Assembly: GCA_014529385.2 (NCBI GenBank) | Contig: CM043969.1 | Location: forward strand, 21,825,946 to 21,889,945 | Direction of reading: 5' to 3' | DNA from: Adiantum capillus-veneris | Taxonomy: Eukaryota; Streptophyta; Polypodiopsida; Polypodiales; Pteridaceae | DNA: 64,000 nt | Part shown: positions 12,218-21,158 of the stretch, one piece after another | How the letters are laid out: the number at the start of each line of letters is the position of its first letter | Position numbering within the stretch: position 1 is the first letter of the stretch | The notes under the pieces: generated by a model | Seen by the model: only the letters and a program-made list of their open reading frames with translations | Told to the model about the DNA's origin: nothing | Databases searched by the model: none | Made by a program: the position numbers and the translations under genes

Positions 12218-12513
12218 AGAGGTTTGTTAGGCGGTGAACTTCCTTGAAGAAGTTCAATTGCATGGTCATCATTGACTTGTTTAGGAGGTAGCTCACAAGG
12301 GGTGTCGTCAATAAAGACATCTTGAAGCCCCTTGAGAAAATTGGATAACTCTAATTCCTTTTGCTTGTGTATATTTTCTTTTGCTAAAACATTAGGTTCG
12401 TTTTGAGAGTCTTTAACAAAAATCATGTACATGAAAATAGAGCTCTTTATTGACTTATTGAAAGCTTGTGTATGTACAATAGGTATGGTGTTACCCATTT
12501 CCTTAGCATCTAT
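12218..12513 (-). pseudogene. Element C, inverted segment (pre-RT linker)
   Basis: On the minus strand, 12513 down to 12218 encodes the conserved linker found between protease and RT in gypsy elements: DVFIDDTPCELPPK, DDHAIELLQGS, SPPNKPL. It is opposite in direction to gag (11140) and RT (31581) of the same element. Its right neighbour before element B arrived is the minus-strand protease fragment at 31458-31580. Both pieces together form one inverted block of about 0.42 kb. Confidence 0.8.
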
Positions 12514-12621
12514 TGACGGGAGCAAAGCGAACCCCGAACCCCCGACGGCCTCTAAAACACCGGGGACCGAATGTCACGCCTCGAGCCTGTTACGGTAAAG
12601 CAAACAGGGGGCACCACCTAA
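12514..12621 (-). repeat. Element B 3' LTR, left piece
   Basis: The first 108 bp (plus-strand order) of the B LTR, starting TGACGGGAGC and matching 29889-29996. It stops where element A is inserted and resumes at 25110. Confidence 0.9.
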
Positions 12622-14332
12622 TGATAGCCGTTTTTTTGGCTCTTTGTAATTGCCACAGTGAGTTACCTCACCCTACCAAAATCACCCAAACACTGTGGCT
12701 ATCCCTACCATTTCACTGTACATAGGCGTGCGTGAGTCACGGGACTTTTCCCATATCTTCTTAAAAACCCTCAGCTAGCTAGTCACTGGGCTAGGTGAGC
12801 CAAAAAAAATAAAAAAAATAAAAAAATAAAAGTATATTATGGCCTCTTTGTGTGTAAATATTTCATTGTATATATGGCCTAAATATAGGGATTTTTTATA
12901 ATTATTTTGGTATTTTATTTAAATATTTCTACTTAGGTGTGTGTTTTATTAAACCTATGTACACCTTCTTTCATCCTCTTACACCATAATTTTATTTTTT
13001 TTATTTTTTTTTGCCAATATGTACATACTCTAACCTCATATTTTTCCTTTATACAAATCACTCCTACATTTTCACCCTCACCCTCGTGAAAACAAAAAAT
13101 TGATTTCTACTCATTGGTTACTTTTATTATATTATTTACTTGCATACCTTTTCCTCTTTCACCCAAAATAATTCAAGGAGGGACCATATCATATGATTCC
13201 AATATCTTTCCATATCCATAACTCCTTCATATTTTTATTATTATTTTTACTCATTATTCTAACACCATGTGCTCATTGAGCTAAAGTCCATGAATAGTCC
13301 ATACACTAGTCCCACCATGTATATATTTCTTATTTCACCAATAATCCTCCTCCATGCATGGGTCAAGGGCAACTTGAATGCTTTGTATTATAATATGACA
13401 AAGGAGGGGCTCACTCTTGGATGCATTGTACAAATTCAACAAAGGAGGGGACCACTAAAAGACTTTTGCAGGCCTAAAAAACAGGCTTTTTGGTGAGAAT
13501 TTTGGCACCTATCTCCACTCCGAATTTGGAGCGGTGGTCAAAAGAGAAAATGTAGCCCACGCTCTGAATAATCACCCCAAATGTTTTCATGATTTTTGGA
13601 GCTACCAACTGTGAGCTATGATGTTTTTAGTGGACCCCAGTTTTCCCATGCTATGCAGCCACACTCTCTCTTCCACTTTATCATTTTCCTCTTTCACACA
13701 CACTTCTCCACTCATCATCCCCATCTCTCTCACCACTCCTCTCTGCACACTACTCACCTTCTCCTCAACCTTGAAGAATAAGAGAAACCATGGTGAACTC
13801 ATACCTCCCACACACAATTCCATTCCAAAATTGACCACCTAGTCTCATTTTTCCTCCTCCAAATTACCCATATCTATCAAAAAACCACAAAATTCAGCCT
13901 CTTCTCTTAAAAGACAGCATCATGGTGGTTGATTACTCAGCTTCAATTACCTTGTCTCTCAAGGAAGGTCAAGAGTGGAGAAAAAATGTACCGTCAAAGC
14001 TAGTGGACCGTCAACAAGCGTCAAAATTGGCCCTACTCAAGACACTTGGAGCATCAACCTTGTAAGAAATCCACCTTTTCTTACCTCTTAAGAGTTTTTC
14101 TTCTTTATTTGTATCCTACATGGATACTCCCATTGTAAATATTCAATTCCATTTGTAAATTAATACTAACTCTACTAACACTAACCCACTATGGAAAGTC
14201 CTATCACCTCCATTTCTCTCCTCTCTCTTTCCCCACCAACTTCTTGATAATTCCAAGCAAAAGAAATTAGATAAATTGCTGAAAATCTTACCCAACCATG
14301 GTTAGAGGAGTAATCCTAGCCTTCAAAATTGC

Positions 14333-14340
14333 TATAAAAG
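14333..14340 (+). promoter_or_regulatory. TATA box, element A 5' LTR
   Basis: TATAAAAG, repeated at 24134-24141 in the 3' LTR. This is the probable promoter for the element's RNA, placing the R region start some 30 bp downstream and leaving about 1 kb of R/U5. Confidence 0.65.
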
Positions 14341-15000
14341 GAGGGTGTAGCTAGCATAAAAGGGGGGAAGCCATAAGCAAGAGCACTATGCTATAGCTTG
14401 AGAAGCCAAGCTCAACCTCTCTAGAAGGAGCTCTTGAGTGGAAGCTCATTGTCTTATGCATGTGCATGTGTTGTAATAGGGGATTAGCAAGGGAAATCTA
14501 TGCCATTGTCAAAGAGAGAGTGATCATTCAATTGAGAGTAAGAAATCTATCATTTCTCCTACTAGTGTAAGCCCAACATTCGCTAAATCAAGGAGGGTGG
14601 ATTTGGACTAATCTTGGATATTTTGTCTCCCTTTCCAACGTGAAGTAATGGACAACAATGATGCGTAAGTGTCTTGGTTTTTTTTTAAGTTCTTGATAGC
14701 TTGTCTCTGGTGTTGTCATCAATCTAGCCATAAATCCCACATACTGTAAGAGGGCGACAGGGTGGAGAGGACTCCCCTGGCCTTAAGACAGTGATTGGGG
14801 TGGCTTTTCTAGTGATGTGTTGTGGTGAAATTTACGCAAGCTATGTTGAACAAGTACTAATCTCACTTTGATTTGTCATGACAGATTTGTAAGAAGGTAT
14901 TAATGCAACAAGCACCCCCTCCCCCTTTCTCTCTCTTTCTTAAATATATAATTGTGTTTGCTTGATCATCGCCGATACGTTTCAAAGCAGCCCGAGCACT

Positions 15001-15001
15001 A

Positions 15002-15036
<35 letters not shown>

Positions 15037-15050
15037 ATCTCTCTCTCTCG
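15001..15050 (+). repeat. (CT)n tract in element A LTR
   Basis: CT repeats with occasional TATCTC interruptions. The copy at 24801-24849 differs in repeat number. It lies in the transcribed part of the LTR; element B (on its own strand) and G have a similar tract downstream of TATA. Confidence 0.9.
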
Positions 15051-15313
15051 TGTTTTAGTGTGTGAGAGTATTCCATTGGTGTTAGGGTTAGTGTAATTCC
15101 TTGCTTGTTTGTGGGTTGCTCTAACGATTCTCCTCTTTTGCGTCCTAGTTCGCTCTTAAACTAGGTGGTGCCCCTTGTGTAGTTGGGATTTGGCGGTGGG
15201 TTTGTTGTTTCGGTTTGCGTTGTGTTGTGCCCCAGCCCCATTGAGCAGCACGGGAGCCTTGAAGGGTGTCTAGAGGCCACTCTTCTTGTTGCCCGCCCCG
15301 GACCGCCTCAAAT

Positions 15314-15331
15314 TGGTGCCCCCACTGAGGA
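15314..15331 (+). promoter_or_regulatory. Primer-binding site, element A
   Basis: TGGTGCCCCCACTGAGGA starts 3 nt after the 5' LTR, the standard place for tRNA priming of minus-strand synthesis. The identical 18-mer follows the K2 LTR (62378) and a near match precedes F (41093). It is not the initiator-Met site. I could not name the tRNA. Confidence 0.8.
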
Positions 15332-15378
15332 CGGCTTGTGTATTTTTGTGTAGAATCAACCTTTAGCATAGTCAAGTA

Positions 15379-15597
15379 GTGTGCATGAATCACGAAGATT
15401 TGTATGATCCCTTCATTCCCATTGCAAGGCAAAAGGTACACATAATTGTTAGTACTAAGTTGCAATTTCAACGTGTCATTCGTAGAATTTTAGGTCCTCT
15501 TAGGTTGGCCGAGATAAACGCTTCAGTAAATCCTTTTATTTTGCCTCTCATTAGGTACGACCTTAGTTTGGACGTCTATATTTTTGTTTTGTTTTAA
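15379..15597 (+). CDS. Pre-gag small ORF 1a (element A)
   Basis: A 72-aa ORF with no family I recognise. It shares a pattern with the next ORF (15619-15837) and with 29133-29333 in element B: a hydrophobic start, FQ near the middle, G-x-x-R/x-x-E, then NPFILPLI and a C-terminal DVYIFVLF. Being duplicated in one element and present in another suggests it was under selection. It sits 48 nt after the primer site, on the leader of the genomic RNA. It may be one exon of a larger protein. Start choice is uncertain. Confidence 0.5.
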   Translation: MCMNHEDLYDPFIPIARQKVHIIVSTKLQFQRVIRRILGPLRLAEINASVNPFILPLIRYDLSLDVYIFVLF

Positions 15598-15618
15598 GCA
15601 TTAGGACATGCATAGGCC

Positions 15619-15837
15619 ATGGATAATGGCCCAGGAATAGAGGTTTTTCCCTTTCATTTTACTCCACACATTAGAATAAACGTTGCAATTAGTAGAAAGA
15701 TCCATTTTCAACAACGAATGGTGTTCATGTTTGGTGCCCAAAGAGCAGGAGAAATTCTTGCATCACCAAACCCTGTCATTCTACCTCTCATCAACTACCA
15801 CACTTCTTTTGATGTACATGTGTTCATTTTATTTTAA
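15619..15837 (+). CDS. Pre-gag small ORF 1b (element A)
   Basis: A 72-aa ORF, clear relative of ORF 1a: IHFQQRM aligns with LQFQRVI, EILASPNPVILPLI with EINASVNPFILPLI, and DVHVFILF with DVYIFVLF. The pair probably arose by tandem duplication and diverged while staying open, since both keep the same length of 72 aa. No enzyme motif is visible. Function unknown. Confidence 0.5.
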   Translation: MDNGPGIEVFPFHFTPHIRINVAISRKIHFQQRMVFMFGAQRAGEILASPNPVILPLINYHTSFDVHVFILF

Positions 15838-15863
15838 AATGAAGTGCAGCCCGGCAAAGTAGT

Positions 15864-16418
15864 GTGTATGTTTGTTTTTTCTTTGTCCAAGTTGTTACAA
15901 GAAACAAAAAAACGATCATTTGTTCTAACTGGGAATGTGTGTGCAGTGAAAGTTCAATCCTTAGAGATCTAGCTCTATTACCAATTGAGTTGCAGGAGCA
16001 AGTAGTAAGGCGTCTCCCTCATAACAAGAGGGTGGTGAAGTTAAGACGGAAGGTCCTACGCGTGGATTCCATTTTCCTCTTGTTGTTGGGCACTAAGGAA
16101 GACCGCGCATTCATCCAACTAGTGTGTGCCCTAAGATTGGTAAATAGAGTGAAATTTGGCGTTTGGCGAGTGCATTTCACCATTGAGGAAGACTCTTCAG
16201 GAAACTTGCGGCCAGAGTTCATGCTTCATAGACTCACATTTGGTGAATTTTTCCCTCATTTGCGTCTTATTAATAGTCTTCCTTTCGCTTTCAACAAAGG
16301 AGATAGGGAGCTATTCAGAGCTTGTCTTAATAAAGAGAGCATAGAGAAGATTGCAAATTTGTATAAATTCTCATCCTTCTCTACTTTCTATGACACTTTG
16401 TTCATAGAGACATTGTAA
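15864..16418 (+). CDS. Pre-gag ORF 2a (element A), unknown family
   Basis: Open for 184 aa from a GTG; the supported homologous part starts near aa 30. Core features are LPIELQEQVVRRLPHNKR, FIQLVCALRLV, LTFGEFFPHLRLINSLPF and a C-terminal helix-rich tail. ORF 2b (16465-16923) has the same order of motifs. The N-terminal LP..L...VVRRLP loosely resembles the start of an F-box, but the rest does not fit that fold clearly. A GT...AG pair (GTATGTTTG near 15866, TGTGTGCAG near 15946) could remove the 5' part as an intron. Not recognised otherwise. Confidence 0.5.
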   Translation: MYVCFFFVQVVTRNKKTIICSNWECVCSESSILRDLALLPIELQEQVVRRLPHNKRVVKLRRKVLRVDSIFLLLLGTKEDRAFIQLVCALRLVNRVKFGVWRVHFTIEEDSSGNLRPEFMLHRLTFGEFFPHLRLINSLPFAFNKGDRELFRACLNKESIEKIANLYKFSSFSTFYDTLFIETL

Positions 16419-16464
16419 ATCTCTTTATGCTTTTGAATGATTTAACCATAATCCTAAGGAGTTT

Positions 16465-16923
16465 TTGTCTAGGAATTTTGTAGCACAAGTGGAGTCTTTA
16501 AATCTTGCAAACTTGATCGGACTTGATGAGGATGTTCTTTATGAAATTGTGAGAAGGTTGCCTCACTCCGACTGTGTGGAACTCGAAGGAAAGGAGCTCC
16601 TAGTCAATTGCTACTTTCTCACGGCCTTCGAGGAGCATGAAGATCTAGTTTTTATACAAACCGCTTGTGCATTGGGAATTGTAGAGCAAGTGCAATTTAT
16701 CACTTGGGACGTGGTTGCTCTTTTGGATCCAGAAAATGAAGTTCTAGAGATTTCTGTTTATCGCCTTAGCTTTGAAGAATTTCAACCCTTCTTAGAGCTC
16801 ATCAATAGTCTACCCTTTTGTTTTGATCAAACAAATCGAGACCTTATTGAAGCTTGGATAGCTGAAGAAGAAAACCTAGAGTGGTATTTTCTCACTTCTT
16901 CATTTGCAGGCGAGTGGTTCTAG
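16465..16923 (+). CDS. Pre-gag ORF 2b (element A), paralogue of 2a
   Basis: A 152-aa reading whose first codon is TTG, so the true start or a splice join is unresolved. TTTTTGTCTAG just upstream looks like a splice acceptor and would join in frame to ORF 2a through a GTAAAT donor at its stop codon. Motifs shared with 2a: EIVRRLPHSD, FIQTACALGIV, LSFEEFQPFLELINSLPF. The gag ATG follows 50 nt after its stop. Acidic overall. Function unknown; position suggests a regulatory or accessory role in the element. Confidence 0.5.
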   Translation: MSRNFVAQVESLNLANLIGLDEDVLYEIVRRLPHSDCVELEGKELLVNCYFLTAFEEHEDLVFIQTACALGIVEQVQFITWDVVALLDPENEVLEISVYRLSFEEFQPFLELINSLPFCFDQTNRDLIEAWIAEEENLEWYFLTSSFAGEWF

Positions 16924-16972
16924 ATCTCTATTGTATCCCTTATTGTAACTCGTATTGTAATCTTTCATAATA

Positions 16973-19900
16973 ATGGAGAGCCAACGCCAAATGTCTGGAT
17001 ATCCTCTTTTCTTTGGAGAGCCTGGAGAGGATGCAGAATTATTTTTAGCAAATTTCAAGATGTCTTGCCGTATCAAGAGGATAGTAACCGATCAAGAACG
17101 TGTAGAAATGTTTGAGGTGGTCCTTAGGAAAGATGCTAGTACTTGGTTTGACTCTTTGCCTGAGGAAGTTAAGGGGAATTACACAGAAGTTTTGAATCGT
17201 TTTAAGAGATACTTCTTTGATCCCCAAAACACTCAAAAACTATGGCAAGACATTGTTTCTCATAAGCAAAAAGACTTAGATGACTACTACTTGTACAAGC
17301 AAGAGTTTCTACGTCTTTGGGCTCTATGGATACGAAATGTTACTAACCCTGGTGATGGTGCAGAATTTTTAAAGAAGGAGAGGTTCATAGCCGGACTCTT
17401 TCCTGACCTTAAGGTAAAAGTTGAGGCGGGTGCACCTGCTACTTTTGATGCAGCTGAAACTAGGGCTGCTGAGAAGTATAGGAAACTCAAGTGCTTAAGG
17501 GGAGAGGTTCCAATAGAAGGTCTTAGACCCAAAGGTAAGTCACAAGCATCAACATCGAGGGAGCTTCCTGAGGTAACGGCGGAAGTAATTGAGAAGTTAA
17601 ACGAATCTTTAAGCAGCCTGTCAATTCACCTTGCACAAGCTATAGGTCCAAAGGGACAAGCAAAGAAGTCTGAAGAGCGAGATCCACGACCTAGGAGAGT
17701 CTTGCAATGTTGGAATTGCGGAGAGTCTGGACATGGGATGTATAATTGTCCTTGGCCCCGTGGGGAGCCAGGGAGGCCTAACTTGAATTACCCAGTGATG
17801 AATGCAGGTGAAGGAACTGGTCAACAACCAAGGCTTCTACAAAGGCCAAATGGACCAAGACCACCTCCACACGGGGTAGAAGGAGTTCCACCTTTGCCAG
17901 ATCCAAATGTGCATGTGGTAGAGGTGACAAATTCAAATGAGGTTGACATGGAAGCCAATGGAATTAAGCGTGGCCGAGGAAAAGGTAAAGAGAAAGAAGG
18001 AGTCACATCACAGAGTGACCATGGACAAGGCAAGAAGGCAAAGGGAACCAAGGAAACCAAGAGGAATCGACGTCGTATCAACCTCCAAGACTTCCCTCTT
18101 GGACATGGTATGACTCCGTACAACTTGTTGGAAGACATGAGAGGTAAGGGTCCTGATATTTCATGGCCTCAATTTCTTGCATTATGTCCACAAGTTAGGA
18201 GGGATTTAACAAGGGCAGTTAGCACTAGGAGAAAGGTAAAAGAGAGTGTGCCTGTTGTAAAAATTGCACAAGCTGAAATGAATGAGGACATTACACCGGT
18301 GCTAGACTGTTACATCAAAGGGAGATTGGTTAGGAAAGGTCTAGTGGATGGGGGTGCACAAATTTGCATCATGACAGAGGGACTCATGCAAAAACTAGGC
18401 ATGCACATCCATGAGACACCTGAAATTAGGGTCAAGATGGCAAACAATAGCAAGGCTAGGTGCGTAGGCATTTGTAAAAATGTTTTTGTGGAGGCCTTTG
18501 GCATTAAGAAGGCAGTGGATTTCTATGTCATGTCTACCAAGGGAAATGGTTACCCATTTATCCTAGGAAGACCATGGCTAATGAAAATGCGAGCTTTGCA
18601 GGATTGGGAGAGTGGAAAGCTAATTTGCAGGAATGACAATCACAAGAAGGTTGTCTTTGACATGAAGGAGCAACGCCAAGAGGAGCTCCATGAAGAATCA
18701 TCTCAAAGTGAGACGGAAGAAGGTTGGACCGATAGCACTTCAGAAGAAGAAAGTAGCGGCAGCATTACTGAAGAGGAGTCTTCCATCAAAGTCATGGGGG
18801 TAAGGTTTAAGCCAAGCAACCAAGAGACCTCTTGTCAAGGCTTGGAGGAGGTAGGTCCTCAAGAGAACAAAGGTGATCAAGATGAAGGGATGCTGGAAGG
18901 TATGCTATCAACAACACTTACAAAGGATGAAAGAGAGGAGTTCAAATGTGTGCTAAGGAAGTTTCCTAGGATTTTTGCTAAAGACTACACCGATGTGCGT
19001 GGAGTAGATGCTGTTCAACACAAAATTGAGTTGAAGCCAGAGGCCACACCTAAGGCTCAGAAGCTACGAAGGCTAGGAGTCATCAAGGAGCAGGCTTTAC
19101 TCAAGGAGGTAAGAAAGCTTCTAGCAGCAGGGTTCATTTATCCAGTGGAGAATTCAGAGTGGGTCTCTCTTGTTGTTGTCACTCCTAAGAAGAACGGCAA
19201 GTGGAGGGTGTGTGTGGATTACCGTCCCCTCAATGAGGCAACAAAGAGAGATCACTTTCCCCTCCCATTCCAGGATGAGATACTAAATGAGGTAGCTGGT
19301 CATGAGAAGTACACTGTGTGCGATGGTTACTCAGGTTACTTTCAAATAGGGATTGCACTGGAGGATCAATTGAAAACAACCTTTATCACTCCTTGGGGTT
19401 GTTATGCTTTTAGAGTCATGCCATTTGGTTTGACAAATTCTCCTGCAACATTCCAACGTTTCATGAATATGGTGTTTCAAGCATTCTTTGGAAAGTCAAT
19501 TAGGGTGTTCATTGATGATTTCTGTATTTATAGCTCAAAATCATTGCATCTACAAAGGGTAGAAGAAGGTTTAAAGAAGCTCTACGACATGGGAGGTCAA
19601 CTCAACCCCGACAAGTGCCATATAGGTGAGGATGAAGTAATCTTGCTTGGTCATAAAGTTTCTTACAAAGGCATTGAAGTGGATCCTTCGAAGGCAAAGG
19701 CTCTTATTGAGCTACCATCACCCAAGAGTCTTAAGGAGGTCATCTCATTCATTCAAAAGGTGAAGTATATGTCACGCTTCATTCACTTAGCCTTGGAGTT
19801 ACTTCACCCTTTGCAAAAGTTGACACAACAAGTAGAATTTGCATGGTCTGATGAGCTTGAAGAGTACTTTTGTAAAATTAAAGTCATTTTGTCAGAGCTA

Positions 19901-20197
19901 CCAACACTCATGCCTCCTTGTTGGGAGTACACATTCTTTGTTAGCTCTAGTGCTGGGAAAGAAACAATTGGTGCTGTGTTGCTACAACAAGATCCCCACA
20001 GTACAAGGATGCGACCCATCTACTTTGCTAGTAGGGTCATGAATGCTTTGGAGAGAGACTACACAGAAGCAGAACTCATGATGCTTTCTCTCATGTTTGC
20101 GGTGAGAAAGTTTAGATCCTACCTGCTACCAAAACCTTTTGTAATTCTCACACGCAGAAAATTTGTTCCCTTGGGTGTCATCTCAAATGAATCTTAG
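16973..20197 (+). CDS. Element A Gag-protease-RT-RNase H polyprotein
   Basis: A 1,074-aa ORF. Gag spans about aa 1-240 (ASTWFDSLPEEV, FLKKERFIAGLFP); the zinc knuckle CWNCGESGHGMYNC starts at C246; the retropepsin motif LVDGGAQICIM has its Asp at 459, with LGRPWL further on. RT shows WRVCVDYRPLN, CDGYSGYFQI (Asp784), MPFGLTNSPATFQ and FIDDF (Asp848-849). RNase H follows near aa 985, where the expected first Asp is replaced (FVSSSAG). The frame is lost near 20163, ending in an abnormal tail. The DGYSGY form and second RNase H downstream place it with the Tat group. Confidence 0.9.
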   Translation: MESQRQMSGYPLFFGEPGEDAELFLANFKMSCRIKRIVTDQERVEMFEVVLRKDASTWFDSLPEEVKGNYTEVLNRFKRYFFDPQNTQKLWQDIVSHKQKDLDDYYLYKQEFLRLWALWIRNVTNPGDGAEFLKKERFIAGLFPDLKVKVEAGAPATFDAAETRAAEKYRKLKCLRGEVPIEGLRPKGKSQASTSRELPEVTAEVIEKLNESLSSLSIHLAQAIGPKGQAKKSEERDPRPRRVLQCWNCGESGHGMYNCPWPRGEPGRPNLNYPVMNAGEGTGQQPRLLQRPNGPRPPPHGVEGVPPLPDPNVHVVEVTNSNEVDMEANGIKRGRGKGKEKEGVTSQSDHGQGKKAKGTKETKRNRRRINLQDFPLGHGMTPYNLLEDMRGKGPDISWPQFLALCPQVRRDLTRAVSTRRKVKESVPVVKIAQAEMNEDITPVLDCYIKGRLVRKGLVDGGAQICIMTEGLMQKLGMHIHETPEIRVKMANNSKARCVGICKNVFVEAFGIKKAVDFYVMSTKGNGYPFILGRPWLMKMRALQDWESGKLICRNDNHKKVVFDMKEQRQEELHEESSQSETEEGWTDSTSEEESSGSITEEESSIKVMGVRFKPSNQETSCQGLEEVGPQENKGDQDEGMLEGMLSTTLTKDEREEFKCVLRKFPRIFAKDYTDVRGVDAVQHKIELKPEATPKAQKLRRLGVIKEQALLKEVRKLLAAGFIYPVENSEWVSLVVVTPKKNGKWRVCVDYRPLNEATKRDHFPLPFQDEILNEVAGHEKYTVCDGYSGYFQIGIALEDQLKTTFITPWGCYAFRVMPFGLTNSPATFQRFMNMVFQAFFGKSIRVFIDDFCIYSSKSLHLQRVEEGLKKLYDMGGQLNPDKCHIGEDEVILLGHKVSYKGIEVDPSKAKALIELPSPKSLKEVISFIQKVKYMSRFIHLALELLHPLQKLTQQVEFAWSDELEEYFCKIKVILSELPTLMPPCWEYTFFVSSSAGKETIGAVLLQQDPHSTRMRPIYFASRVMNALERDYTEAELMMLSLMFAVRKFRSYLLPKPFVILTRRKFVPLGVISNES

Positions 20198-21158
20198 TAC
20201 TAGGATCTCAAAGTGGATTATGGAGTTGCAAGAGTTTCAATACTCTTTCAAGGTAGAAGATAGTGTGCGTGCACAATTGGCAGGGATTCTCACTTATAGG
20301 GTGCACGAAAAGGAGATTAAGGTGCCTGAAGTAAAGACCCTACCATTGCCACCACCAAAAAGTATTCCTAATGCTTTTACTTTGTTCTTTGATGGAGCTT
20401 TTCGTCGAGCCACAGGAAAAGCAGGGGGAGGGCTAGTGTTGCTCAACCCAAGTGGAGAGGTGGTCATGAAAGAGAAGTTCAATCTACCAAGTTCAGCTAG
20501 CAACAATGAAGCAGAATATGACACTCTACTTCATGGTTTGAAGATGTGCATTGGCCAAGGGATACAACGCCTCATGGTAAAGGGAGATGCACTTCTCATT
20601 GTTAAACAGATTTTAGGCATTTGGGCATGCAAGAATGAGAGCTTACGGACAAAAGTTCATGCCATTCGTAGATTGTTTAATCAATTTGAAGAAGTGCAAC
20701 TATATCATATTCCTAGGAAACAGAATGAAGATGCTGATTTACTTGCACAACAAGCCGTTGCATGTGTAAAGAAAGAAGTGCAGGTCATCATGGTGGCGGC
20801 TGCTGTGAAGCAACCGAGGTACCAGGGATTGGAGTCATTGGCTCCCATCATTGGCTACATTTTGGAGGGTGAGTTTCCACCAGACTTCACAAAAGCTCAG
20901 AAGAGGAGACTCATGAAGAAGGCAAGCGTATATCTCTTCCTAGAAGGCTCCCTCTATCAAAGAGGGAAGGATCAAGTGTGCAGACGAGTACCAACTATCA
21001 AGGAAATTCCAACCATTCTAAAAGGTTTGCATGAAGAGGCATGTGGTGGTCATTTTGCCCAAGAATTAACTGTGAAGAAGATTTTGCTTTCGGGGTATGT
21101 TTGGCCAAGTTTGCATGTGGATGTTCAACATTGGTGTAAAAGTTGTCACACTTGCTAG
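20163..21158 (+). pseudogene. Element A RNase H end, second RNase H and integrase N-terminus
   Basis: The polyprotein continues in another frame after a frameshift near 20163. It holds the end of the first RNase H/connection, then a second complete RNase H-like domain with FFDGAFRRATG, NNEAEYDTLL, KGDALLIVKQ and NEDADLLAQQ, the four acidic positions expected for catalysis. The integrase zinc-binding region follows (H-E-E-A-C-G-G-H, then CKSCHTC) and is cut by a TAG at 21156. A second, intact RNase H beside a degraded first one is typical of dual-RNase H Tat elements. Confidence 0.85.

Larger units (their letters stand above)
12622..15310 (+). repeat. Element A 5' LTR
   Basis: Begins TGATAGCCG, ends GACCGCCTCA, and matches 22423-25109 almost base for base. 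Short ORFs inside it occur identically in both LTRs and are not genes. It carries a TATA box at 14333-14340 and a (CT)n tract at 15001-15050. Confidence 0.95.

Noticed and set aside
13269-13842. ORFs inside the element A LTRs (also at 23070-23643)
   Set aside because: Identical in both LTRs, low complexity, overlapping on both strands, in U3 upstream of the TATA box; not supported as genes.
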